Source of the DNA: Rhipicephalus microplus | Lineage: Eukaryota; Arthropoda; Arachnida; Ixodida; Ixodidae | Direction: 5' to 3' | Assembly: GCF_043290135.1 (NCBI RefSeq) | Contig: NC_134705.1 | Coordinates: 58,406,771-58,470,770 of the forward strand | Length of the DNA stretch: 64,000 bases | Shown: one piece after another, positions 1 to 10,744 of the stretch | How the letters are laid out: each line of letters begins with the position of its first letter | How positions within the stretch are numbered: position 1 is the first letter of the stretch | Made by a program: the position numbers and the translations under genes | The notes under the pieces: generated by a model | Seen by the model: the letters and a program-made list of their open reading frames with translations, nothing else | Told to the model about the DNA's origin: nothing | Databases searched by the model: none

Positions 1-578
1 TCGCGAAATATTGAAGTTCGTGAGGCCACGCAAACCTGCCGGCGCAACAGAACAATTTTTTTACTACGGCCGCCGATTCTTCGAACACCGCCGCACGCAC
101 TGATGCAGGCGGCTATGCTTTGACTTCTGCGCGCGCAGGCACTCTTTCCAAGTTTTTCGACGTGCGAGTTTCGCGGACCTTTTAAGCAAAACGATAGTTA
201 TAGCGCGAGAACAAAACGACGACACAGAGACAAGAAGGACACGAGGGACACGTCTTGTCTCTGTGTCGTCGTTTTGTTCTCGCGCTATAACTATCGTCAT
301 GCCATACCAACTAGCCCAAGCTGCCACACTTTTAACTTTCAAGCAAGCTACCCAACCTGCCTCCTTCCCGTATGTTTTGGTTTTCGAAGTCGCTCTCCCA
401 CTGCATCCTTCCCTCTCTTTATTGCAACTCTTTGCCCTTCTTTCGCAAGTCTGCTCTCCTCTCTTGTTCACAACCCTTTCGCCTGTCTCCACCGCTTCAC
501 GACGCCTGCTACGCTGGCTTGAATTAGTTTCATTTTGCTGACTGGAAACGGGCCCAGATCTGTTCCACGCGTTCTGGC
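1..578. other. Unassigned repeat-like sequence holding a long palindrome
   Basis: No host exon seen. The stretch contains the palindrome at 192-298 and pyrimidine-rich sequence after it (about 400-530). Short frames exist on both strands but match nothing I know. It may be the inner part of the Tigger-type element whose 3' coding end follows. Confidence 0.4.
192..298. repeat. 44-bp perfect inverted repeat with 19-nt spacer
   Basis: The left arm at 192-235 is the exact reverse complement of the right arm at 255-298, starting ACGATAGTTATAGCG on the left. The spacer is 236-254. Both arms contain the AACAAAACGACGACACAGAG motif or its complement. The sequence beyond the arms is not inverted. The structure could be a fold-back insertion, a transcribed hairpin or an assembly artefact. 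Confidence 0.9.
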
Positions 579-1083
579 ATGTGTGTCGCGTGGTGTGCGT
601 GTGTGGTCATGATGGCCGACGGGAGGACTAGCACGCTTTTTCCTGCTGCTCAACAAAACGTCGAAAGTGTGACCGCTTGGCTTGAGCGTAATCCACGCGT
701 TAGGTTCCGCGTTGCGAAGCGCTTGCTCATAGCTGTTGACCACCTGGCAGACAACTTGCCGCTTCGGGCGTCCCGGTATTCAGCTGTGGAGATTGTGGAT
801 ATTTCGTGGGCGGCGGTGACAACTACATGCGTGCGAAACTGTTTTCGCGAGGCCCACTTCGTCGACGTCGAACCCGCTGCCAAGCCTGAAGCTTCCGAAC
901 TGCAGTGGCAGCGTGTCGACTCCGACCTGGGAGAGCGGGTGGGACATCTGTTACGATTGTTTAATTACGGCCGATGATGAAGCCAACACTGCGGAACCGT
1001 GCACGAATTTGGGCATTGTGAATGAAGTACGTGGCGAGAGCGATTTGGAGGAATCGGATTGCAAGAACGACGACACTTTGTAG
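579..1083 (+). pseudogene. Tigger/pogo transposase, C-terminal remnant
   Basis: The frame beginning near 640 reads KRLLIAVDHLADNLPLRASR and then WAAVTTTCVRNCFREAHFVD. This resembles the region after the DDE core of Tigger-type transposases, where a 'W..V...TI.NCF..AGF' block is typical. The frame stops at 977. A shift into another frame continues with an acidic tail (DEANTAEP through SDLEESDCKNDD) to TAG at 1081-1083. The DDE core and N-terminal DNA-binding part are absent, so it is not functional. A motif near 1308-1331 resembling a Tigger inverted end (GGTTCGTTATAAGC) may mark the element's right end. Confidence 0.6.
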
Positions 1084-1331
1084 TCAGTGCCCTATGCAGC
1101 TTATGCCACGGGCCTCGGCGAACCAGCACTCTGCCGTTTTAAATGAACTGGAGACTGCCCTTATCGCGTCTGCTCTTTGAAACACGTGCATCACGGACTT
1201 TTTGAGGCAAAAAAGTTTGTGTTTTCACTCGCAACTTTTTTTTTTAAAGCTGTGTTTTATTTACTACGAACTTCGGCATACAGCGAACGGATGCTGCGTC
1301 ACGCTCAGGTTCGTTATAAGCAGGCTCGACT

Positions 1332-1819
1332 CAATTAACAATGCCTCAGTACTATGAACTCATGTTCTGAAATCTGTCGCGACCAACGGAGCTGTACCCA
1401 AGCAGACAACACAGCGAACGTAAGCCTTGATTCTTGGGAAATGCGCAACAGTGTGGAGAGAAAAAAAAAACAAGTGACAACTTTTTTCCTTTTTATTGAA
1501 ATGCTGACGCTGCAGGGTTACAAGGGCAGAGGCGAGGGGCAAGGTCAGCACGGGAGGGCAGGGTCTGTGAGGCAGAGGGCAGAGTGGGAGTTGCGGAGCA
1601 GAAAGCATGGGCAAGGAAAACTTGATACAGCGAGGAAGCAGAAAAGCAAGCGCGAGAAACTTTTTTTAGCTCTTTGTTTTCTAAGGAAGAGGCGATGACA
1701 GCCGCGACACTTTGGGTTTTTCTTATCTTTGTCACTTCTACATGTGATCTTGGAGGCCAAAGGGGTATAGGTGTTCTATGAGGAGGCCTTGTCAGTCGTG
1801 TTCATCTTTTCTGTGATTA
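1332..1819. other. Intronic or intergenic sequence without recognised gene
   Basis: Contains an A-run, a T-rich stretch and a purine-rich segment. Nothing assignable. Confidence 0.5.
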
Positions 1820-2921
1820 CCGTAATTGCTCGAATCTAACGTGCACCTTTTTTCCGGTTAAGCGAGTTCATAAATCGCATGCACGTTAAAATCGAGCGCG
1901 AGAACAAATGAATACGGTCATTCTATTGCCATCGGCATTTCCAAAATGGCCGCCCCCTACGTGCTTTGGCATGGCACGTTGGCCATTTCTGCCTATGGAT
2001 TTCCCAAGTGCGGCACTTCGTACGTGTGCTGAGGAGTTCGTCATCTTGTAGTTCATTAGCATCGACGGCATGGAAGGGCCGGCTCCAAAAACTCGACAAG
2101 TGCACCACGATGGCGCTTTTAAAAGAAAAGTCATGGCGTGTGCCAAAACAGACGAAAATCGGGCCGCATCGCGGTCGTTCGGAGTTCCCAAAACGTGCGT
2201 GTGGGACTGGCGGAAACAAAAGCAGAAGATTGTCAAAGATTCACGCAAAGGCTTCAGCGGACCACAGCAGGGTCGGTTTCCGCAAATTGAAGAGCTGCTT
2301 GCCGAGTATGTGCTTGAGCAGCGAGCGGCACAGCAGCCCGTGACGACAGAACTGCTCTAAGTGCAAGCTATGCAGTTAGCTTTAGAAAAAGGGCTAACGC
2401 GGAGCCAGTTCAAAGCGAGCAGGTGCTGGCTAACTAACTTTATGAAGAGGACAAGCTTTTCCCTCCGAAAGCGAACGGGCATGCGCCAAAACTTGCCGGA
2501 GGAGTACGAAGAAAAGCTTCACAGTTTTCAGAGGTTCGTCCTAAACTTGCGACACAATAACGGCTACCTGCTTGGGCAAATCGGGAATGCCGATCAGACG
2601 CCTCTTTACTTCGACATGCCTGGCACCACAACCGTCGAGAAGGGGGCGAAGCAAGTTGGCATGCTGACATCGGGCCACGGTAAAACAAGAGTGACGGCAA
2701 TGCTCCGTTGCATGTCAGATAGGCAGAAGCTTCCCCCGTACCTCATATTTAAACGGAAGACGCTCCCGAAAGGAGTCATTTTCCCGAGTAGCGTGATTGT
2801 GCGGGCCGAGAAAAATGGGTGTGCGTTGCAATCGATGTCTTACTTTTTTTTTTTTTTTTTTTAGTGGTGAAAACCGAGTGCGTGTTACAATCGAGGGCGC
2901 GGTAGAATCGAGTAAATACCG
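1820..2921 (+). mobile_element. Pogo-like DNA transposon, family P1, internally deleted copy 1
   Basis: Bounded by TA (1818-1819 and 2922-2923). The left end is CCGTAATTGCTCGAATCTAA. The right end is the inverted form ending AGTAAATACCG. It carries the first about 250 codons of the transposase seen whole at 36812-38053, then jumps directly into the 3' end. It lacks the second and third catalytic Asp. The copy is non-autonomous and shares its deletion and a stop codon with the copy at 50710-51809. Confidence 0.88.
2070..2819 (+). pseudogene. Truncated P1 transposase, copy 1
   Basis: It starts MEGPAPKTRQVHHDGAFKRK and matches the N-terminal helix-turn-helix (BrkDBD-like: NRAASRSFGVPKTCVWDWRK) and the first catalytic-Asp block (GNADQTPLYFDMPG) of the intact 413-aa protein. 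A TAA at 2358-2360 replaces Gln99 (CAA). After the SSVIVRAEKNG block the frame enters the element's 3' non-coding T-rich sequence, so about 160 C-terminal residues, including two catalytic Asp, are missing. Confidence 0.85.
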
Positions 2922-2923
2922 TA

Positions 2924-3859
2924 CTTATCGTGTCCACAAAGCAAGTCGGTGTTCGCGCTGCGGTGCTAATACAGTTATTTCATCTGAGGTTGTGACGAAG
3001 AAACGAAATTAGTTTTCGCTAAGAAGAAAGTGGCGATAGTGGATGAGCTGGAGGCCTTCGAGCTGCAAAATTATGCTGCACGCATCATAAAAAATTTAAA
3101 AATCAAATTTTTTTAAAGAAACGGGCATTTCTTGGTGTTCACTTGCGCATTTGTTTTTTATCGGAAAAAACAAGTTCAAGGACCCATTGTTGTAAATGTA
3201 AGTCAAATTGGTCAGTTGAAAATAAGTATATATGGTTAATTTTCGGGCTTCCATTATAACCACCTTTTGAAATAAGGAACAAATTGCCCTGGTCCCCTGA
3301 AGTTTGTTGTACCGAGATTTTACTGTACTTTTCTATCTTTGTTGCAATTGCACCACTTGAGCAAATTTATTATCATAATCAACATGAGTAATGCTGCTTT
3401 TAACAATTTATGTACTGTTAAGGCAAATTGAACAGCTCATATGGCACCCTTTTGTTACTTGGAGCTCTACAGAAGGCCGGGGTGATGAACACCTTCTTGT
3501 TCGTGCCTATCGGCATCGATACAGGACTATTGACCATTTCAAATTAGAATTTAGATAGCGGGCTATTGGCCATTTCAAATTAGAATTTTTCAGGTTTAAA
3601 GTGCACCTGGACAACTACAGTAATCTAGAGGGTAAAAGGAACGCTACTTTTGCTGTTTTGTTTGTCTATCTCGTTTTACAACTGCGCAGTGTTTTTTTTT
3701 AGTTATTGTAGTCTGTCAATACAGTTCTCAACTTGACATTGATGTTACATGCTGGAACTTCGTGGACATCATGCACTGCTAGCGATTCCAGTGCATCTGC
3801 ACACAAATGTTTTTTCACAGAAAGAATAGGTAACCCCCAGAGCAACTTCGTTTTATATA
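2924..3859. other. AT-rich intronic or intergenic sequence
   Basis: No gene recognised. A 36-bp near-tandem duplication around 3520-3590 repeats CCATTTCAAATTAGAATTT. Confidence 0.5.
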
Positions 3860-5907
3860 CAGTAAAACCTCGATAATTCGAAGCCGGCCGGACTGTCAAA
3901 ATTCTTTAAATTAAGTGAATTTCAAAATTAACCGAAATGAAGAAAAAAAAAGCAAACAAGCACTACAAGATGAAATCACATAATTTTTTTTTTTTGCAAG
4001 AAAAAGGTTATTGTAAATCATCGGTGATAATGGATTGCTTATTGCGGTAGTTCGCCACCCCAAGTGCCATGTTCTCAAATTTGCTCACAATGCTCAGCAT
4101 TTCACTGTCACCACCGCTGCACTCTACAAAGCTGTGGAAGGTGTTCACGGCATTGGCCAAAGCGCGCGCACGGGCGGGCTCGTTATCGTCGCCATCATCG
4201 CCGACTTGCTCACTGTCGGTGACGTCCTCATGCACATAAGCGTATGATGTTTGTACACCTGTCTCAACACTGGAATACTCCACGAAGCTTAGTCCGTCCC
4301 CGGAGTCAGTGATCTGGGTGCACATCGAGTCTCCCTCGTCATCTAGGCTGGACGAGCTGCAGTCTTCATCAAGATTTTCGCCACCTTGTTTGTAGAACCC
4401 GGCATGTTCAAAACAGCGCTTGATCACCTTTGGCTTCAACTCCTTCCAGGCAAAGGCAATTAAACAAATCGCACCAAGCAGATCGATGTGGTATTGCTTC
4501 CCAATGTCGTAGCGAAGCAGAACCCGCTTCACTAGGTGGTGGCAGTAAATCTTTCTCGTTTGCAGGATCACCCCTTGGTCCATCGGCTGTGATACGGCCG
4601 TAGTATTTGCCAGGAGGAAGACCATCTTGATGGCTTCCAGGTTTCTGATGTCCCCGTTGGCCGGGCAATTATCTATAACAAAGAGCACTTTCCAGCCTTT
4701 GGCGGCGAAATCCCAGTCGAGGAACCACATGTATTCCTCAAATATCGCCACCATCATTCAGGCTTTCTTGTTATGTCTGTACGTGACAACATCCCTCAGA
4801 GGAAGGCACCCGTTCTCAAAGCGCCTAGGCTTACCCGATCGGCCGATTACGAGCAGTGGAAGCTTGTCTCTTCCAGACATGTTCGCACCAAAGAAAATAG
4901 ATATTCTCTCCTTGGGCTGCTTTCTCCCCGAGACAGTGGTGTCCTTGGCAGCAAATGTTTTTGTGGGAAACATCTTGTAGAACAAGGCTGCCTCATCCAA
5001 GTTGTAGACATCGTCCTCGCCAAACTTCTCAAGGAGCAGTGTTAGCATACGCATCTGCAAGTCGTCAACGAAGTTCATGTCGGCGCTGCCGCTTTCCCCG
5101 CACACGATCAAGTATGTAAGGTTGTTTCGCTCTTTAAATCGGACGAACTGACCATTACTGCACTTGAAACCTTCATGGCCAACGCGCAGTACCAGGTCAT
5201 CGGCCTTCTCCCTAAGGATGGTGCCGTTCACGGGAAGACTAGCTACGTTTGCGTGCTGCAGCCACTTCATCAAAGCGACCTGAACGTCCGGGTGGGTTGG
5301 GTAGCGAATCCTTGATCGCTTTGATGAATGCGTTTTTCCATATCTCTCAAGCAACTTTACTTTGTTCTTCAAAATGGTCGAGAGCGTCGACAGGGGCATC
5401 TTGTGCTTTTCGGCGAGTTGGGTCTTCGTGCATGTCGACTTCTCAACCGCCTCAATCAGGGACACCTTCTCCTGCAGCGTCAGCGTCTTGTGCTTTGGCA
5501 TGGTGAGTCCAAAAAGAAGTTAGGACTTTGCAGGTGACACAAGCAGGCATAGGAGACAAAGTAAACAAGACTAATGGTCGGAAGCATGCGAGCTACGTGA
5601 AAAATGTGAAACGGAATGCACGAAAAACGGTAAAACGTAGAAAATCGCGAACGTCGAAAGCACGAAACGGAAAATGCATTTTAACCCGTTTCCGGTACTC
5701 CAACTATTATGACCTCCGAGATAAGCTTCACCGGAAGGCTGTTTCACGTTCGTTGCTGCCGGTCAGAATTACGAATTATCCATATAAAACCCCGCGGGCT
5801 GTTAAAATAATCCGGTAAAATTTGCATAGGAAAACACGGGACCGCAGAAGTTCTTTGAATTAACCGAAATTTCAAATTATCCGAGTTCAAATTAGCTAGG
5901 TTTACTG
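3860..5907 (-). mobile_element. Tigger-type DNA transposon, near-complete (2.05 kb)
   Basis: The left end CAGTAAAACCTCGATAATTC at 3860 and the right end (inverse: CAGTAAACCTAGCTAATTTG) at 5907 form imperfect inverted repeats. Both are flanked by TA, the duplication expected for Tc1/mariner-superfamily elements. Coding is on the minus strand. Subterminal sequences that resemble each other (AATTAACCGAAAT) lie at both ends. Confidence 0.92.
4008..5501 (-). pseudogene. Tigger transposase with one in-frame stop
   Basis: One frame of 498 codons, read 5501 to 4008, is interrupted only by TGA at 4758-4760 (codon 248). The N-terminal part, MPKHKTLTLQEKVSLIEAVE, is a CENP-B/psq-type helix-turn-helix, followed by a second CENPB-type HTH (residues about 70-135). 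The DDE core shows DVYNLDEAALFYKM (first Asp) before the stop. After it come VLFVIDNCPANGD (second Asp) and AVSQPMDQGVI (third Asp), then an acidic C-terminal tail. Tigger proteins usually have Trp directly after the conserved NKKA block, so a TGG to TGA change is the simplest explanation. The rest of the protein looks whole, so this copy died recently. Confidence 0.92.
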
Positions 5908-5909
5908 TA

Positions 5910-6617
5910 TTTCAGTAGCACGGATAGTGAAAGTGTGACATATCAGCCTGGAAATGTACACAAGTTTACCTTTCTTCTCTGAATTGTTTCACCGCTGCCT
6001 CATGCTAATCTCAAGGTCTTTGTCCTGTTTTAAAGGTCAAAATTTTTAGGCACCACATTTCAGCATCACTTTAATTTCCAAATTAGCAGTACTATTGTTT
6101 TTTTGCGAGAAGACTGCCGGCATGGATGTTCACGTTTCACTACCACCTATTATAAGTTGACACGAAATCAATGTTTGTATTTAGCTTGCTATAACTTATG
6201 ATTCCCCGTATCGGTGTTCATTGCTAGGAGGGTAAACTTTAATAGATATGATGTACATGTAACATATATGTCACAAAGAGTAATGAAGGGAAGGTCTCAT
6301 ACAGAACCTCTGTACTAGTCCTCGTAAAGGTGAATCATTTTTTTGTTTAGTGTTTTTATTCCCGCATAATTGTATATGGAGGCTGTTTGGAGGCAATTTG
6401 AATAAAAGAAGTGCATTATAGAGTGATATTTTTTATGAAATCTGTACAAAACATATTTGATACCAATCGTACCCAGTGCAAGCAGTAATTGTTGCACTTT
6501 GTTTTTGCAGGATAAATTAGTAGCTAGTTGGATACTAAGTCTTTTTATAAGTGCTCCAGAAGCAATATTTTGTACAAGTTCATTGGTTCTCTCTTGTGGC
6601 CAATTGTTGATGTGCAG
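5910..6617. other. Sequence upstream of the first recognised exon
   Basis: AT-rich with no recognised element. It ends in the polypyrimidine and CAG acceptor of exon a. Confidence 0.5.
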
Positions 6618-6766
6618 GTCATCAGAACTGGTTTGGCATTGACGAACGACTAGGACCAGTCGCAGTTAGTCTCCGCAAGGACCGTCTTGATGTGCCAAAC
6701 TCTGCGAGACCGTCCCCCGGTGGAGCACCTCAGACACTGTATAGGATCATCGTCCGAACGAGTGAG
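6618..6766 (+). CDS. SIPA1L: SIPA1L exon a (start of Rap-GAP N-terminal subdomain)
   Basis: After acceptor TGTGCAG the frame begins with two nt of a split codon and reads [20 protein letters not shown], ending in YRIIVRTSE. This matches the block that opens the Rap-GAP region of SIPA1-like proteins. The exon ends in phase 0. The donor is GAG|GCAAGT, a GC donor at 6767-6768. An alternative GT five bases upstream (inside GAGTGAGG) would put the next exon in a frame that soon stops. The preceding exon was not found in the window. Confidence 0.88.
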
Positions 6767-6772
6767 GCAAGT
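6767..6772 (+). promoter_or_regulatory. GC splice donor (GC-AG intron)
   Basis: The exon-intron junction reads GAG|GCAAGT. This is the classical strong consensus for the minor class of GC-AG introns. It is the only choice that keeps the frame into exon b. Confidence 0.78.
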
Positions 6773-7320
6773 ATTGTGCATACAATTTCAATGGTACATT
6801 TTGCTGGGTGCCACAGCACTTGTATCGCATTGTAACATCGGTAAGCCCGCTCTCAATTTCAGCTAGACAACGCCTCTTTCAGCTGCTCGTCCCGTATGTC
6901 ATATATTGTGCTGTAAATAGACAAAGTGCTGCATAACTAGAACACATTTTCAACGCGTTACAAGGTCATAGTGAGAGCGCCTCGTGGTGCTCGGTGTAGG
7001 CGTGTAAAACAGCCAGCCAAATGTACTCAAAGTGCTCACTTTCGACTTAAAAGTGATCAGTTGAATGTACCATGAATATAAGCTCTTCAAATACTTCATG
7101 CATATTTCGTGCATATTTTTGGATTATGAATGTTTCATAAAGGTGTAGACAACATAACTCGCAAAAAAGCTTTAAAGGCGTTAAGTATGAAGGCAGATAA
7201 GAAGAGTGCTGGAGAAGCATCTAGAAAAGAAATTGTAATGGTGCCTACACAGTCTTCTACTGGCAATGGAAGATAGCATTTATGTCTATGGGCATCATTT
7301 GAAGCAGGTGAATTGTGGTG
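6773..7320. other. Intron sequence, nothing recognised
   Basis: AT-rich intron with no identifiable repeat boundary. Confidence 0.5.
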
Positions 7321-7506
7321 CGGGTGAACCCCTTCATAAAAGACATGCACCTGGGAGTAGTTCTTGTTCCTGATATGAGGTGTCCTTATAAGCAGGATAA
7401 CACATCCTCATTTTCTAATCAATGCCTGTTTTATTGTTAGGCCCAGTGGTGTCTCTTATAACCAGTTGTCTCTCACATCAATCTTCCTTATAAAAGGGTT
7501 AAACTG
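7321..7506. mobile_element. Short Tigger-derived MITE, family M1, copy A
   Basis: About 186 bp with inverted ends GTGAACCCCTTCATAAAAG and (inverse) CAGTTTAACCCTTTTATAAG. The same internal order (GACATGCACC, CTTATAAGCAGGATA, GTGTCTCTTATA) appears at 10428-10744 and 20811-20990. It is non-coding. Confidence 0.75.
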
Positions 7507-8040
7507 CACTCAATGAAGACACAACCTGCATGCAGTCAGCTATACTTAATATACAGGCTCGTGGTCTAATGGAAGCATGCTTATTCTAATGTTCTTGTTT
7601 GCGAAGCTCTTTTGATTGACATTCATCTAAAGAGCATTGTGCTTCTAGCTGTATGTCATTGTTTGATATTTCACTCGCGTTGAAGCTCTTGAAAGCACTC
7701 TTAAAAAAAAAAAACCTGTGCCGGGCACTCAAAATCGCGTTGCAGGTGTTTTTATTTGTGTCTTTATTTATTACAGTATTCTTTTGGCCCAAAAAATGTC
7801 CGGAATCATCGCTTTCTTGTGTGAGGCTTGTGACAGGCACTTGTTCTGTCACATCATAGGGTCAGATAAAGGTTGTGCTTGGTTCTCCATATGCTGCTAT
7901 GCTATCTCGGTTTCGAACTGGTCAAAATGAGCATCGCTTTGTTGCAGTGTATAGACATGTAGTTATGTAGGGGAGCGATTTGCCCGTAGCATTGGTGCGC
8001 AAGTTTTCGCAGCAATGAAATATCAGAGTTACACATGCAC
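7507..8040. other. Intron sequence, nothing recognised
   Basis: No repeat or exon identified; short frames only. Confidence 0.5.
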
Positions 8041-9845
8041 CAAGGTTAAAACGGCTGCGCCATTTACGCAATCAGGCGCCAAACTTGTTCACCTGCGTCT
8101 TCCCGCGTCGAACTACCACTGTATGCGTCATACTTGTTTATCAGCGTCATTCTAGCTGTATCAGCGCCATACTCGTTTATCAGCGCCCGAATTTAGCTGT
8201 AAGATGCGACAGCCATCAAGCCCCATGCCCGAAAACATGGCTGAAACATCGTGTTTTCGATTTCTTTGAAACTGTTATAGTTTCGGTTTCATCAGGGCTG
8301 TGATTGTGCAAGCACCAGCTGTGAGCTTCAAATTTGACGACGTGGTCACGATCGCTGCAGCGAGCGTGCTAACTCGGCAGGCATCACCGCGAATTGGCTT
8401 GTGAGTCCTCAAAGCGAAGAGACTGTGAAAAGAGCATCTCTCTTTGGTGCAGCCGTATTTTCTTATACCAGCGTTTTGTGTAGTTACGAAGTATCGGATC
8501 CGAAAAAAAAGTTAATTTCCAGCCTTACTTCGTAATAACATGACAATTTGTTGCTATTGCATTCATTGCTTGGTCGTTGCAGTGAAAGAAACTGTAGTTT
8601 GTTTTTGTAGCTTGATGGCAGCATTCAAAAAAAAAGAAAAGATGACGGTAACAGTGCTCAAACAAAAGCGGGAGTGGTGTCCGGTTCCGGGAACAACCTA
8701 TAGCAAAGACAGGTGCACAGAACTGTATATCGAGCACACGCACGTGTTCTGGTGAATTTCGTCGCTGTGCTTGGCTACGCGGCGCTTCTCGGCTCGGCAA
8801 TTGACTCTTATGTGTTTAAATTTAACAAATGGGTGGCTGTAATTAGCTAAAAAGAAAGGTCAGTTTGATTTCAAGGGCAAAGCAAATTTCCAACCTCACA
8901 TAACTCTACAAAACGCTGGTGTAAGGATACGGCCTCGCCAGGGTGAGCAACACTTTTCGCACAGTCTCGTTGCAATGAGAGCGCAGCACGTAAAAGTGCA
9001 TGCACGCTGCCCTCTGATTGCTGACGGCTTCTAAGCTAGTGCGTGCACCAGTGATCGTCGCTCCAGTAGGGTTAGCTGCGTCCTTGGAAGCAACAGTTGT
9101 TGCTCAAGCGACACACTCCCCCTCCTCGCATCTTTTCATGCTCGTTCAACCAGGCGAGGTGTTCCTCCTCTTCTACGGCACGCCTCCCAAGTGGGGTGAT
9201 GTTATCGCATACGCCTTTTGAGTGGCATAGAAGGGCGGGCTCATTGAAACTTTGTTTCAGCAGTGTCCGTCGACCCCATACTCACACTGTTACTCGCTGG
9301 TAGAATGTACAACCACAGAGGTATGCTGTTTACCAACTGGGATTTTGTGAGGAACATGATGGCAACGGTGACGGCAAAAAGCCATTGAGAGTGATTGCTA
9401 TCGTTAATAATAAGGCTGCTGCACAATTTTTCATAGCATTCACAAAATGCTACATTGAACCAATGTTGCTTTACAAGTACACTCAAACCTCGATATAACG
9501 AATCTGGATATAACAAAATATTGGTTATAACGAAGTAAAGAAAAAGTAGTCTCGCGAAAGATTTAGTGTTAAGAATAAACCTTTATAGTGAATTTTCGGA
9601 TTCAACGAACTTATTGTGTAAGATGCAAATTTGTTCTACTGAGGTTCAAGATTACTGTGTAATGTGCTACATCTGCTCTGAATGTTCTCTGACTGCTCCA
9701 AACTTCCTCAATAAGGTCCGTCTGGCTGCTACAAGCCTGCTCCAAAATGTCTTTCTGGATGATCCAAGCCTGCTACAAAAGCCACATTTGCCTGCTCCCA
9801 GGACTGCTTCCTAACCCATGTACCCTCTTCCACCCCTTATGCACT
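8041..9845. mobile_element. Interspersed repeat R, copy 1 (possibly hAT-like, non-coding)
   Basis: Colinear over about 1.7 kb with 29870-32390. Shared blocks include the GGCTGCGCCATTT head, TTATAGTTTCGGTTTC, TTTTTCGCACAGTCTC, GTGATCG, CTATCGTTA.TAATAAGGCT and the tail CTGCTACAAGCCTGCT. The head of copy 2 begins CAGGGGT, as in many hAT ends. No transposase frame was recognised. The exact right boundary is uncertain. Confidence 0.65.
9480..9618. mobile_element. 139-bp Tigger-end MITE nested in repeat R
   Basis: Starts CACTCAAACCTCGATATAAC after TA and ends ..CAACGAACTTATTGTG before TA. It contains several TATAACGAA-type motifs typical of Tigger termini. It is absent from the corresponding place in repeat R copy 2 near 31160. 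Confidence 0.65.
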
Positions 9846-9977
9846 GCAATTTTCATTAAACGTTCCTTTATCACTATTTTTTTTTTTCACTTTTTTCTTT
9901 GTAAGTCTGACATCAGAAGGGATTTGGGTCAAAAAGGCAAGGCTATGAACTTTTGCACCAGGCCATGGTGGCAACTG

Positions 9978-10223
9978 CGCACCACTGCGGTGGCCTTGTG
10001 GCTCAGTTAGCTGCTGACCCTCAGGTTGCGAGATCAAATCCTGGCTGCAGTTGCTGCCTTTTCGATGGAGGCGAAAATGCTGTAGGCTCGTGTGCTCAAA
10101 TTTGGGTGCACGTTAAAGAACCCCAAGTGGTCAAAATTTACGGAGCCCGCCACTGCAGCGTCTCTCACAATCGTATGGTTGTTTTGGGACGATAAACTCC
10201 ACGTATCAATCAATCAATCAATT
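9978..10223 (+). mobile_element. tRNA-derived SINE, complete, with 13-bp target duplication
   Basis: Flanked by perfect direct repeats ATGGTGGCAACTG at 9965-9977 and 10224-10236. The A box is TGGCTCAGTTAG at 9999-10010 and a B-box-like AGATCAAATCC is at 10031-10041. The body contains GGTGCACGTTAAAGAACCCC and GGTTGTTTTGGGACGATAAA, and the tail is an (ATCA)n run. It resembles tick Ruka-type SINEs (from memory). Pol III promoter elements and TPRT features are visible. Confidence 0.92.
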
Positions 10224-10427
10224 ATGGTGGCAACTGAGTAGGCTATAGATGTCTCCATACATTCCGATTTTTGCGGGACTTCAATCACTTTCTCACAGTC
10301 TTCACTGATTAAATTACTTTGTAAATCAATCTGTCATCAGTTGTCAATCTTTTTTTACTGCTGCTTTACTTTTTGAATAGTTTCCCAGCTTGGTGACATT
10401 GCATGATTGCTGTACTATGTTACAATA

Positions 10428-10744
10428 CAGTTGAGCCCCTTTATAAGAGACATGCACCGCGGAGCAGTTATTGTCTCTTATATGAGGTGTATCTCATAAG
10501 CAGGATACCACGTATGCACTTTCTTAATAACCTCCATTTTAATGTAGGCACACTGATTTGGGTGCACGTTAAAGAACCCCAGGCGGTCAAAATTTCCAAA
10601 GTCCTCCACTACGGCGTCTCTTAAAATCATATATTGGTTTTGGGATGGTTAAACCCCACATATCCATAAATAATGTAGGTACACTAGTGTCTCTTATATA
10701 CATTTGTCTATTACATCAGTGCCTCTCTTAAAGGGGTTCGACTG
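10428..10744. mobile_element. MITE family M1, copy B, split by a SINE fragment
   Basis: The ends CAGTTGAGCCCCTTTATAAG (left) and, inverted, CAGTCGAACCCCTTTAAGAG (right) are flanked by TA at 10426-10427 and 10745-10746. Without the inner SINE fragment the element is about 186 bp, like copies A and C. Confidence 0.9.
10555..10670 (+). mobile_element. 5'-truncated SINE nested in MITE M1
   Basis: It carries only the 3' half of the SINE (GGTGCACGTTAAAGAACCCC to CCCCACATATCCATAAA). It is flanked by 15-bp target copies TAATGTAGGCACACT (10540-10554) and TAATGTAGGTACACT (10671-10685), with one mismatch. The target sequence is MITE sequence, proving order of insertion. Confidence 0.9.

Noticed and set aside
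64..492. 142-aa minus-strand frame over the palindrome as a gene
   Set aside because: Much of it comes from translating the inverted repeat and low-complexity sequence. No domain is recognisable.
6762..6763. GT donor inside GAGTGAGG for exon a
   Set aside because: It would join to exon b in a frame that loses the family match and reaches a stop; the GC donor keeps both.
9999..10041. tRNA gene
   Set aside because: A and B boxes are present but the sequence does not form a convincing cloverleaf and continues into a SINE body with target duplications.
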